A model generated the notes under the pieces. That model ran no database searches. It was not told where the DNA came from and saw only the letters and a program-made list of their open reading frames with translations. A program made the translations under genes and the position numbers. A DNA stretch of 64,000 nucleotides from Naematelia aurantialba (taxonomy: Eukaryota > Basidiomycota > Tremellomycetes > Tremellales > Naemateliaceae): contig JAKFAO010000003.1 of assembly GCA_021527695.1 (NCBI GenBank), forward strand, positions 1,736,001 through 1,800,000. The letters run 5' to 3'. Below, one piece after another: positions 22,809 to 33,300 of this stretch. Within the stretch, counting starts at the first letter, position 1, and every line of letters starts with the position of its first letter.

Positions 22809-25800
22809 ATGAAGTTCCTGGCGAATCTCGGGAATCCAGACGACATGACTCCAGGCGCAACCGATGAACAGGTATGTCGCCACAAGATGAGAAATAACAC
22901 TGCTTATGAGCCACAGAAACGGTCTTCGCCATCCGAGGAACCTAGCCATTCCATTGTTGACATCTCGTCTTTGACACTTCAAGCGCAGCCTATCTCTCCC
23001 AGCATTTCCGACTTTGAGCATGTTTCTCAAACCTCACCATCTCTCGCCTCTTCTGTCTCTTCAGACAAGAAGGCAAAGCTGTTGTACTGCAAGTCGCACG
23101 TTGCGATCCACCCGACCCAGTTCAACAGAGACAACATCGCGGGATACCTCGGCGTAGTAGAAGTCGATGCGCAGCCGGGAAACGTTAGGGCGGACGAAGA
23201 AGGTGGCGTCAGTTCCGCGGGCGGCAAGGAGCTGCTGGTGACATGGGTTCCGGACGAGCTGCTGGCTAGAATGGATGAAGAGGATCGTGAGGGCTACAGA
23301 CGAGTCTCGGGACGAGCTCTACAGCCGAAAGAAGAGAAGGAGGAAGATGGTATGTCTACGCCTTATCTCACAGCGACTGATCCCCGCAGGCTTCGTCTTC
23401 GTATCCTTACCTCCTCCAAAGGGCGAGACGTACGCCTTTTCTGTCCCACTCTCAAGTATCTACAGTATCCTCGTGTATCCGGTACGCCCTGAACTTCCCG
23501 ATGCTCCCCCGCTAATGCTCTTGCAGCCAAGTCTCAGCCACTGGTATGGCTCAGCAACCATCAAGTCCGTCGCTCGATTTCAGTTAACGGACTTTACTGA
23601 CCAAAACTCAGCCTCCTTGGTGGCGTCTCACTCCCCACACTCTTCTTCCACGACGACGAATCCCCTTTGCTTCCTCATAGCAGGCAAGGCTCGCAAGTAG
23701 ACTCACAGTCACGCGCCCGATCGCAATGGGGTTTCCCTCCTCTTGTAGCTCTGCTGGAAACTCGGGCTACGATGCTCAAATCAAGGTTGGTGACGCCTCG
23801 CCAGAATCAGGGTGGAGAGCTGTGGCTAGTCAATCCTTCCAAGTCCGATCGAGAAGTCCACGACACTCCGATTGACGAACCGAACGCTTTGCCCGGTAGG
23901 CGGCAACCTGCTTCACCAGACATCACCATTAATGGTAATCCATATCCACCGCGAGCTACTTTACCCGATGTTCGCCTCATCAACCAGAGCACACCCAAAC
24001 AGACACTCATGACCGGTCTCAGCAACATCACCAACTTTTCTCGGAAAGCGGCTCAGCAGATTATGTCGCATCCTCTAGCTCAGCCTGTCGTACCTCACCT
24101 ACCTCCGGCCGTCAGGAGTCTGGTCAACGTGCCGGGCGAGTGGGAGCGGTCTGGGAGATTGCCAGCGAAGACTGCCAGGTCTAACGACGTTGCTTCGGAA
24201 TTCGAGTCGGCTCGATTATACCTTGCCCGCTGGGCTCGGGTTGTAGCCGAGGAGGGCGAACGAGCGAGACGAGAAGAGCTCGCAGCGCAGGCTAGTCTCG
24301 GACGTGGCCGTGATCTACCCCGCGATATGTCTAGCTCGTTGGGCGTATTCTCTTTGTTGACCGCCCCTGGATCCAAGCGCCCTGCTCCAAAGCCCACCAG
24401 AACGCCCCAGCAGCCTATCACACGACGCGACTGGGATTCTCTAGCCGCGCAGGGCAGAGATGAGCTCTTCGTAAGAAGAGAAATCTTCAAGCGCGGTTTC
24501 ACCGATAGTCCCGAGCCCGATCAACAAGAAGCACGGCGAGATGGCTGGGATGTGCTGTTGGGGATAGTGCCCTGGAATGTCGGCGGAGTTGGTGGAGGCG
24601 AAGTAGGCAAGAAGCAGCGCCTGGAAGTGAGGCAGAAAATGAGGGAGGATAAGAGGGCAGAGTACGAGCGTCTGAAGAGCAAATGGAAGAATGAGGGGGA
24701 TGGGGATGAGATCAAGAAGGAGGACTGGAAGGAGGAGTGGCATCGTATCGACGTGAGGGTTCGCCTCGCTTTGGAAGACAAATGCTGATCGATCCAGGTC
24801 GATTGCAGGCGAACCGATCGAACATATCCCGTCTTCGCCATTCCTACGACCTCCGGAGACGATGGAGAGAAGCACGGACCTTCCGATCAATGGGATGGGA
24901 AAAGTGAGGCGGAGGAAGGAGGTGCGGCCAGGCTCAATCGTACGTCGCATCAGTGAGACTCGAGACGAGACTAATGTCATACAGCTCACATTGCTGCTTT
25001 ACGGACCATCCTTATGACGTACCACACATATTCGCCGGAACTTGGCTACGTCCAAGGTGATTTGTCTCCCTACTCGTACTGCCAGGACTCATCAATAGGC
25101 ATGTCGGATCTATTATCGCCGATCTACGTAGTCTTTGGTGCCGTTGAAGCAGACGCGTTCTGGGGTCTGGTAGGGGTGATGCGTATGATGGTCAGTTCCG
25201 GAGATGTCGATGACCTTTGTCTAACGTTTTCTAGGAATCGAACTTCCTGCGCGATCAGTCAGGCATGAAGCGCCAGCTGTCTACGCTTCAACAGTTGATA
25301 GGCGTGATGGATCCAGAACTCTATGCCTATCTCGGTGAGTTGATTTTTCGGCTCTTTATGGGACAGGAAGCTTATGTGCATCACAGAGCGTACTGACAGC
25401 CTGAATCTTTTCTTTTGTTTCCGTTGGATCCTCATTGCGTTCAAGCGGGAGTTCAAGTTTGAAGATGTTATACGATTATGGGAGGTGGGTGGTTTGTCGG
25501 CTTGACTGCCTATGCTGATCTTCTTAGGTTCTGTGGACTAATTACTATTCGGACCATTTCGTGTTGTTTGTCGCACTGGCTGTTTTGCAGTCCCATCGGG
25601 ACGTGCTGCTGAGATATCTTACCGAGTTCGACGAGGTGCTCAAGTATGCCAATGACCTCTCTGGGACGGTATGTGACTTATCATCGAAGCATCCTGCGCT
25701 CATGAGAGACAGATTGACCTTGACACGACTCTCGCTCAGGCCGAGGTACTGTTTGTCTCTTTCCGCAATATGTTGCAGGATGTCGAGGCAGACCCGGCAG

Positions 25801-25931
25801 CTGGCGAAGGTGGCTTGAGACGGCGACGTGGCAGTCTTGGAGGAGGCGTTGAGGTTGCTGGAGGGAAGAAGAAGGTCTCCGAGCAGCTTCGAGAGCTGTT
25901 GGAGCACTGGGAGCCGACTGGTCTAGAGTGA
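22809..25931 (+). CDS. TBC-domain Rab GTPase-activating protein, GYP7 type
   Basis: Stimulates GTP hydrolysis by Rab/Ypt GTPases; the closest family is yeast Gyp7 (Ypt7, vacuole traffic) and human TBC1D15/17. The N-terminal half has a lipid/partner-binding-like domain (KAKLLYCKSHVAIHP; GFVFVSLPPPKGETYAFSVP; SLSHWYGSATIKSLLGGVSL). The TBC domain begins at KRGFTDS and DGWDVLLGIVPW; the arginine finger is the IDVDCRRTDR match to IxxDxxR, the glutamine finger is in LGYVQGMSDLLSP, and the domain closes with WILIAFKREFKFEDVIRLWE and LWTNYYSDHFVLFVALAVL. An insert of charged residues (KMREDKRAEYERLKSKWKNE) separates the two halves of the domain start, as in Gyp7. Start: first ATG at 22809; a second in-frame ATG at 22845 is possible. 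The segment 22872-22916 has splice sites and is 45 nt, so it may be an optional intron. Confidence 0.88.
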
Positions 25932-26254
25932 GGGGTCGGGGCCGCAAGGGTGTGGGGTGTGGGGAGGTTGTTATGGAACCTGGTCATGAGAGACCACGAC
26001 AGGCGATCAAACGACACGAGAGGAAAATTATGTCAGCGGATAGTGCGCTTTGTACGAGATTGTCATATTGCCCCTGTAGCGTACGATGCGAAGCCTCGCA
26101 TCTTTTGCCCCCGAGATCGATATGGATGTCGGCGAGCGCCGCCCGGCTATTGTGTCTCGCTAACACACGAGTTTCTACGCTGTATGTGTGGTATTTGACA
26201 GCCAAGGCATATATAGGAGCCAGAGCCTTGGTCGTTATCGAGGTCATTGGGAGG

Positions 26255-27246
26255 ATGCCAAAGAACCCCTCGAAGAACGACCTGAAAGGTCTGACGTATA
26301 TCGCCCAAAAACCTAAATTCCTGCAGAACTTCGGACAAGCACCGTCCCCCCCTCGGCTGGAGACATCGCCATCGCCGTCGCCGCCGTCCCGCGGCCGCGA
26401 TCCTGATGGACTGCCGTCGAGACCGAAGGAGGGGAAATGGGCTGGGGGGTCTGATAATGAGGATGATGACGATCGCGGCGGTAGAGGAGGCAGAGGTGGT
26501 GGTGGTGGAGGCGGTAGTGGTGGAGGAGGAAGAGGAGCAGGAGGAGCAGGAGGAACAGGAGGAGCAGGAGCAGGAGGAACAGGAGGATATGGAAGAGAGG
26601 AGAGCGACGACGAGTGGGGAGAGACGTTTGGCGGCGGAGATGATGGGCCGCAGGTGGTCGTGCTCAAGGAAGGGCGGCATTTGACGGCTGATGAAGTGAG
26701 AAGAGAGAGACGACGAGGTGGGTCCGTCACTTCCGTTACTGATATTCCGTCCTTGCCCTCACGACCTCCCCGTTCGTCACCTCCGCTGTCATTACCTCCC
26801 CACTCATCACCTCCCGCCGTCATCACATCTCCACCTTCCCTTCCCCCCTTCCCTTCTTTTCCCTCCTCCCAGCTACAATACAAACACACCTACCCCTTGC
26901 ATCCAGTTAATAGGCCGCTCACGCCTTTCATCTCGTAGCGGCCGGAAAGGCATCGGTATCCCCACCACCACCATCGTCGCAGACAAATGCGCTCTCCAAA
27001 TCTTCAAACTCTCAATCGCAATCACAACCACAACAACAAGCCAGACCGAAACCGCAGATACCCAAACCCACACATGCGAAACGGAAAACGCTCGTGCAGC
27101 AGGACACGACGGACGAGTCTGACAAGAACAAGGACGGGCATGGGGCCGGCAGCGCGGACGGGGCTGACGGTAGAGAAAAGCGCAAGAAGAAGAAGAAGGC
27201 GGAAAAGGGGCTGTTGAGCTTCAATGAAGCTGACGGGGAGGCGTAG
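26255..27246 (+). CDS. DUF4604 protein (KIAA1143-like)
   Basis: Small conserved eukaryotic protein of unclear role. The family core is plain at the N-terminus (PKNPSKNDLKGLTYIAQKPK, then FLQNFG) and again at ESDDEWGETF and LKEGRHLTADEVRRERRR. Between them is a Gly/Arg-rich low-complexity stretch (26478-26600) encoded by GGAGGA-type codons. Exon 1 is 26255-26717 and exon 2 26939-27246, phase 1; together they code for 256 aa. The end is basic and lysine-rich (REKRKKKKKAEKG), suggesting nuclear localisation. The ATG at 26255 exactly fits the family start MPKNPSK. Confidence 0.85.
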
Positions 27247-27928
27247 TCTCGGGGAGGATAGTTGAGCACAAGGGACAGTCCCGTCGAGGACGAAAAATAG
27301 TTCTGTCGAGGATGAGGGCTGCGACAGAGAGGAGAGGCTCTTGGTCTCATCTGTTGTTTGGAAACGCCTAGTTGGCTAGCGACGGCTGGTTCATGGTGAT
27401 TTCTGAGGGAGCTTGTGGGATATGATGACGCGGTGACGTCGCAGTACCGGACGGCGACATAGGGGTCTGGGTCCAAAGAGACTGAGACAGTGGGAGAGCC
27501 GGAGACCATAGGAGAAGGGGACCATAGTCGGACGAGTTTTAGGAGACTGAGCGTAGGGGACGCCGGAAGAGGGTAGGGCAGAGGTGCAACACAGTCCGAC
27601 ATAGGGGGCGGAGTTCCTATAGGCTTCATTGGGCAGACCAAGTGTATTGCAGACCAAGTGCATTAGGATTGTCATTTGACTACCTTTCACTCCTCCTGGC
27701 TGATGAGGAAAGTGCAAGTCTTATCACAATGACCATTCTGAATACTCGCAGCCCAAACGCCGGTTGGGCTGGCCGTCGGAGTGGAAGGCCGTAGAAAGGA
27801 CCATGCGAACGGCTCTATAGGGATACTGATATTAGCCTGTCGTCCTAAGTCGACGCCCTGACTCTTGACTCACTGATTTTTTTGCCACTTTTCGAGCCGT
27901 TGACGAGATCGACCTGACCAGATCGTCA
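27247..27928. other. Intergenic region, no supported gene
   Basis: About 680 bp. Open frames on the minus strand are proline/serine-rich shadows without recognisable motifs or splice structure. Confidence 0.55.
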
Positions 27929-29023
27929 ATGCCTAAAGCAGAGCTCAGTCGGGGCATGATGAGACCCGGTTCCGAATCCGAGCTGTCGCCCCTACTCCCG
28001 ATCCGTGAAGAAGGAGAGCCTGAGCGGACCGACGAGTCGCTCCCAGCACAACGCCATGACGATCCCTCAACGGACAGTGTCATGGACACCATGTCAGGTA
28101 CTGTCGGGCGATCGACCTCCAGCCCCACCGCTACCCTCGCGCTGCGAAATTCTGTCGCCACGAGCATCCCTTCTTCTCCTACTCTTCCAGACACTTCGCC
28201 CTCGATGACTGCTCCGCCGAGCCACACGACATGGATGTCGCTCTTTTTGCAAGACCCTAGTGGACCACGTAGGGGAAGGAAATTCCTCGACAGCGAAAGT
28301 GTGGACCTGAATCGACGACGCAGGCGGCTTAGCAGCACCAGCGCCCACCCCCTCATCGGGCCGGATCGTTCTTGGAAGTGGATTGCCGCGGGAAACGAGC
28401 TTGAAATTGACGTGCGCCTGCAAAGCGGCTACAGATATGAGGGGACCACATTGGTCGATGCGACGCCGCGTTCGCAACGTACGACCATCTTACCCGCCTC
28501 GTGGTGGCCAAGGCGTCTGCTGGATTGGAACAAAGTCGACGAGGGTTCAGTTATCCAGCTTATCCCCGACAATAAGGCCAAGCACGGCGGTAAATCGCTC
28601 AGGACTCTGATCGAGACACACAAACACTACAAGGCGATCAGGTCCGTGCTGGAGGAGAACATGCCCGTTGCACGCGAGACGACGACGGGTGGCCCAGAGG
28701 GAGCCCGGGTGTCCCTCGCCCTCACGGAGGTTTGCAATATTCCGTGCAAGGTGAGGGTCAAGCCCGGCGGGACAGTCACGACGCAGATCGGACAGACGGC
28801 CGAGACAGCCGAGATAGGCAATGGGCTGGTGACAATCAGGGCATGGACGTTTTCGCAAAACGTCGATGCCACGGCCACCGATGAAGTAAGTTGGGCAAGT
28901 AGGCTCAGGTTGCTGAACAAGCTAATGGGAACCAGAGCCAAACTGCCAACGTCGACCAGTCTGAGGACTCGAGCTGTTGGACTTGGATTTGCGGACGAAG
29001 GACCCGCCAGGTTCAGTAGGTAA
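27929..29023 (+). CDS. Single-exon protein of unknown function (364 aa)
   Basis: Uninterrupted ATG-to-TAA frame, unusual beside the intron-dense neighbours. The first 115 residues are Ser/Pro/Glu-rich. The rest looks folded: RSWKWIAAGNELEIDVRLQS, then YRYEGTTLVDATPRS, LPASWWPRRLLDWNKVDEG and a beta-rich region (RVSLALTEVCNIPCKVRVKP, then GTVTTQIG). A basic patch RRRRRLSS (residues 131-138) precedes the folded part. I recognise no domain, signal peptide or membrane helix. The opposite strand also has a 134-codon frame, but its composition is less protein-like. Confidence 0.65.
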   Translation: MPKAELSRGMMRPGSESELSPLLPIREEGEPERTDESLPAQRHDDPSTDSVMDTMSGTVGRSTSSPTATLALRNSVATSIPSSPTLPDTSPSMTAPPSHTTWMSLFLQDPSGPRRGRKFLDSESVDLNRRRRRLSSTSAHPLIGPDRSWKWIAAGNELEIDVRLQSGYRYEGTTLVDATPRSQRTTILPASWWPRRLLDWNKVDEGSVIQLIPDNKAKHGGKSLRTLIETHKHYKAIRSVLEENMPVARETTTGGPEGARVSLALTEVCNIPCKVRVKPGGTVTTQIGQTAETAEIGNGLVTIRAWTFSQNVDATATDEVSWASRLRLLNKLMGTRAKLPTSTSLRTRAVGLGFADEGPARFSR

Positions 29024-29341
29024 TCGACCACAAGCCACCTTCACCTCGTGGGCTCGGATCGATTCGATACTCACTGGACCCGATCGCGAACTGTTCCATT
29101 GTATGTCCGCTAGCTTCTTTGTAGGATAATGCAGACGGGCATGACAGAGCACCGCTGCTGGACTCGCCACTAGTCTGACACGGACCTCTCGGAGACATTT
29201 CGTCCGAACCAAACTTTTTGCTGGAATCCAGTGACGTCACACTGACATACGATGAACCATCTTTCCGCGCGAAGATCGTCTACATACCTTTTTCTTACTG
29301 TCAGTTCTGTCAGTTCATCTGCAAGCAGCACCACACTCAAA

Positions 29342-31622
29342 ATGCAATACGTCGTGAACAAGGCTCAAGATGCCATGGGTCCGGTTGACAGTGAGTCGCA
29401 TGATTGTTTACGTAGTTCCCTCCTCTCTGCAGTCGTTGCTTCCCCTTCGGTCTCTCTTTCCTGCCCTTGACCTCTGAGCGTCCCGGGCCTCTGCTTGTTG
29501 TAAACAGGAGGAAGATGTAGACGAAAAATGGGACTGTGCAGACGAAGGCATGGAACCGAGCGGGAGAAGGGATGGAGGTGGCAATTGGGAAGGATAGTCT
29601 CGAGATCGGTAGTCGCTGACAAGGACAGCCGCGACTGACCCGGCATACAAGCACCGGGAAGACGGGAGCAAGATGAAGGCGCTCGCATGGTTTGGAAACA
29701 AAGACGTTCGCATGGTCGAGGCTGCGATTCCCGATGTCAGCGAGGACAAGGACGTGATTGTCAAAGTCACCGGGACGACGATTTGCGGCTCTGATCTGCA
29801 TTTGTACCACTCTGAGATGCTTGGGCTGCAAAAGGGAGATATTCTCGGCCACGAATTTATGTGAGTAGTCTTGGCAGCTGGTTTCCAGTCTGAGCTCCAC
29901 TCCCCGTTGAGCTCGAAGGCGCTAGTTCTGTCCCCTAGTCTCGTTGACCTGCTGTGTCTATGCCCTGCCGCTTCTCGAGTGCCGCCTCTCTCTTCCTTCT
30001 TCCTTGTACTTTCCTTCTCCTTCTCCCTTCTCCCTTCCTTCCAGTCTGGTACTTTACAGTCTACTCCACCCTTGGCTCTCCCTCGTTCCTCTTACTGACG
30101 CCGAACAGGGGCATCATCGACCGTATCGGTCCAGGCGTGAAGACCCTCGCGCCAGGGGACAAGGTCGTCGTCTCGTTCCAGACCGCCTGCGGGACGTGCC
30201 AGTACTGCCAGAAGAAGTTGTCGTCCATGTGCGAGCGGACAAATAACTCGAGCATGATGCAGACCATGTACGGCGCGCGCGACGCTGGCTTCTTTGGGTA
30301 CGGGCATTTGGTAAGTCTCCTCCGTGTAATTCCCAGGATGTGCATTTTCTTCTCAGAGACTGGCCGACTCGTAAGCCTGAGCGAGAGGCCGCAAGGGTGA
30401 AAATCAAGGGATACGCAGCGCGTGGTTCTCAGGCCGATCGACTGAATAGACGCTTGCGTGACAGACTGAACTCACCGAGTAGAGGGGCCAAGCTGACGAG
30501 CCCAGACCGGGGGCTTCCCAGGTGGTCAGTCCGAGTATGTGCGAGTGCCTTTCGGGGAGGTAAACTGTCTCAAAGTTCCACCAGGAATTGCCGGTGAGAT
30601 CCCATCCTGCTCTACTGGAGTGATCGCGCTGATATCGTCAACCTAGATGAAGCGATTCTCTGTACGTATCAGACGGTGCACTGAGAGCGAGACTGAACTC
30701 GCAGACTTGTCCGATGTCCTGCCGACGTCGTACCACGCAATCATGGATACTCGGGTAGAAGAGGGAGACGTCGTCGGTGTCTGGGGGTACGTCGCAGTGA
30801 TAGTTGTCTCCAATTTCATCGCTGACAAGATCAGTCTCGGTCCCATCGGAGTATGTCTGGAGTAGCCTCGGTACTGTGCTGACTCTGGTAGCAATGCTGC
30901 GTCCGGTGGGCACTGCTCAAGGGCGCCAAGAAGGTCTACGCCATCGATCAGGTGCCGACTCGACTCGCTCTCGCCAAGACAGCTGGACCCAATGTCGTCA
31001 CTGTTAACTTTAGCACTGACGACCCGTCAAAAACGATCAAGGAGGCCGAGCCGCTTGGCTTGGATGGTAGGTCTCTTGCATGTGACTGCCGACGCCGCTC
31101 ATGCCGCAGTGTGCATCGATTCTACGACGTTCCACGAGCCCAAGACGATTCTGCACAAGGTGGAGAAGGCATTGATGCTCGAGACAGACGTGAGCGAGAC
31201 GCCCAACGAGATGATCTGGCTCGCGAAAAAGTTTGGGCGCATTGGCCTCATTGGCGTCTACTCGGGGTACACGAACCACTTCAACATTGGCGCCTTGATG
31301 GAGAAGGGCGTACGCTTCATTGGAAATGGCCAGGCGCCGGTCCATCTCTACTGGGAGGAGATCTTGCATGACTACCTGCTCACGGGCAAATTTGACCCGT
31401 CTTTCATGGTCACGCACCGTGTGGGTCTCGACGACTTCCCCGCCCTGTACAAGAAGTTTGACGAGCGCTATGCGGGCGTTGTCAAGGTGTTTGTTGCGAC
31501 TGATGCGAGGTGGGTCGTCTCCTTATGGCCACGCTCTAGGCACTAACGACGTTAGCGAGGCGCCGAGCAAAGGCTTCCCCCAGCTCAGCAAGGTTGCGGA
31601 TTGGGCAGAAAAGGTCATGTAA
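29342..31622 (+). CDS. Zinc-dependent alcohol dehydrogenase (MDR family)
   Basis: Medium-chain dehydrogenase that oxidises an alcohol or aldehyde adduct with NAD(P), probably cytosolic; the substrate is unknown, though the layout resembles glutathione-independent formaldehyde dehydrogenases. Exon 1 (29342-29390, MQYVVNKAQDAMGPVD) joins exon 2 at 29629 in phase 1, giving TATDPAYKHREDGSKMKALAWF; a shorter form could start at 29673. Catalytic-zinc ligands sit in CGSDLHLYH and GHEF; the four structural-zinc cysteines are in CGTCQYCQKKLSSMCE. The Rossmann region reads VGVWGLGPIGQCCVRWALLK and AKKVYAIDQ. Further blocks are KKFGRIGLIGVYSG and PVHLYWEEILHDYLLTGKFD. The end is WAEKVM. Multiple introns, some over 150 nt. 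Confidence 0.9.
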
Positions 31623-32297
31623 GCTGCATACGGCGTTGCATAGGCCAGCAGTATGTGGTGTCCAGTGCCTGCCAGTACCAGCCTGTCGAAGTGGATGGAG
31701 TTGAGCAGTCGCTGTACAATGAGTAGTAGGGCTGTACGAGAGACGAGTGCAGTAGCAGCATGTATCTGTCATGTAATTCGAACCGAAAAGCAGAGCTTAG
31801 GGTATGGTGCATCGTACTGTACTTGCACTGTTCTATGGTTACCCCGCGGTGACCTTCGCTGCGGGGACTCGATGCTGTGTGTACGTACCCATGCAGTGGC
31901 GCTCGGGGAAATCAACCGCCGGGGGACGACGTGGGTACACAATTGTTTTGTTTGATTGTTGATTCACCCAAGGGTGCGGGAAAAATTAACCTTGTCGCGT
32001 CCTGACCTCTTGTGCTTGTTTGGCTGCAAGGAGTTTTGGGTGCTGCGGGCTGGTCTGTCATGGCTCGTTTCCTGCTTAATTTTGTCCTGAGATGGCAGGT
32101 GCTTGAGGGTAGCTGTCGATGCGTGCACAGCCTTAGGGACACGCGGGACCGAGTAGGAAGGGTGAGAGGTGCAGGTATACGGGAGGAGGTAAGGGTCGAG
32201 CAGGGGGAGATGAATGCGAGCGGTGTTGAGGCATGAGCATGTCTGTTCTGAAGCGTTCGTGGACCACGTGCTTCACATGACATGGGCAGATAAGGGC

Positions 32298-32405
32298 AGC
32301 GAAGCAGAGGCAAAGCAGCAGCAAAGCGAGGCAAAGCAGAGGCAACGCAGCAGCAACGCAGCAGCAAAGCACAGGCAAAGCACAGGCAACGCAGCAGCAA
32401 AGCAA
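32298..32405. repeat. GCAAAGCAGCA/GCAACGCAGCA tandem repeat
   Basis: About ten imperfect 10-12 bp units in a purine-rich run. Every reading frame through it is low complexity. Confidence 0.8.
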
Positions 32406-32878
32406 AGGGCCTCAGACGCGTCTGTGCTCCTGCCATCGTCCCCCGCACAAGTCCCACCCTGCCCATCCGCCTCTGATTACCTGTTGCTGCTGGTGGCCAC
32501 ACTGCGCGAGTCAACGCCCCAGCAAGACACGTAGCATCGCCTCGCCCAACCTAAACACTTGTTCCCCGGTCCATGGTTCCATGGCTCGCGGCATCGACAC
32601 TACCAACGACAGAGCAAAGTGATCCGGAGCTCTCGTGACACCGGGGAGAGCAAATACAAATCTTGAGAATATTGGATCTACTGCCCAAAATCTACAAATC
32701 CTCGCCTCGTCCCCCTCGTTCCCCCCCTCGGCGCGCGGGCGTTGGCCTTGGCCTCTCTTGCCACCCGCACGTCGCCGTTTTCTCACCCTGGTAACTCGGA
32801 CGACGGCGGGCGGGGGGGGGAGCCTGGGGACTGGGGGTGGGTGTCCCTGCGGTCGTTGTGCGTGTCGCTGCTGTTTGG

Positions 32879-32913
32879 GGTGATTTTGGTGATTTTGGTG
32901 ATTTTGGTGATTT
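32879..32913. repeat. GTGATTTTG tandem repeat
   Basis: Four head-to-tail copies of the 9-base unit, the last shortened. Confidence 0.85.
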
Positions 32914-33199
32914 GGCCCGTCTCGCCCCCGAGACGCGATTACCCTTGCGCCCGTTGGCCCCTTGAATAGGCACACTCTGCTGCGTTTGCCCTCGCGGGGT
33001 GCAGCGTGAAAACGAACAACAGCGTCCGTACGATACGACCACACGTCCATTCAACGTCCATATATCAGGCGATCTATCGGCCCTTCATACCACTTGTTGA
33101 CTGGCTCGACACGGCGAAAGACACGACATCCTCACGACTGCCTGCCCGACAGAGACCGCGCCGAGGTAGACACGGACCTAGATAGACGCAAAAGCAGGC

Positions 33200-33254
33200 A
33201 GCAGACGCAGACGCAGGCAGCAAACGCAGACGCAGACGCAGACGCAGACGCAAA
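33200..33254. repeat. GACGCA hexamer repeat in the GMC 5' leader
   Basis: Runs of GACGCA and CAGACG units lie 45-100 bp before the GMC start codon. The frame is open through them, giving an Ala-Asp run, but the signal peptide points to the ATG at 33301. Confidence 0.75.
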
Positions 33255-33300
33255 AGCCGGCCGGGAACGACGAGCCAGCAACCGAAACGCAGCTGGAGCG

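Larger units (their letters stand above)
31623..33300. other. Long intergenic region with simple repeats
   Basis: About 1.7 kb between the alcohol dehydrogenase and the GMC gene. It holds GCAAAGCAGCA-type repeats (32298-32405), a GTGATTTTG run (32879-32913), and GACGCA hexamers (33200-33254) just before the GMC start. No gene is supported on either strand. Confidence 0.6.

Noticed and set aside
25225..25260. tRNA-like T-loop (GAATCGAACTTC)
   Set aside because: It encodes ESNFLRDQSG of the Rab GAP and has no acceptor or anticodon stem around it.
25984..26889. 301-codon minus-strand frame, Pro/Ser-rich
   Set aside because: It is the antisense of the Gly-rich DUF4604 gene; the composition is a mirror of GGAGGA codons.
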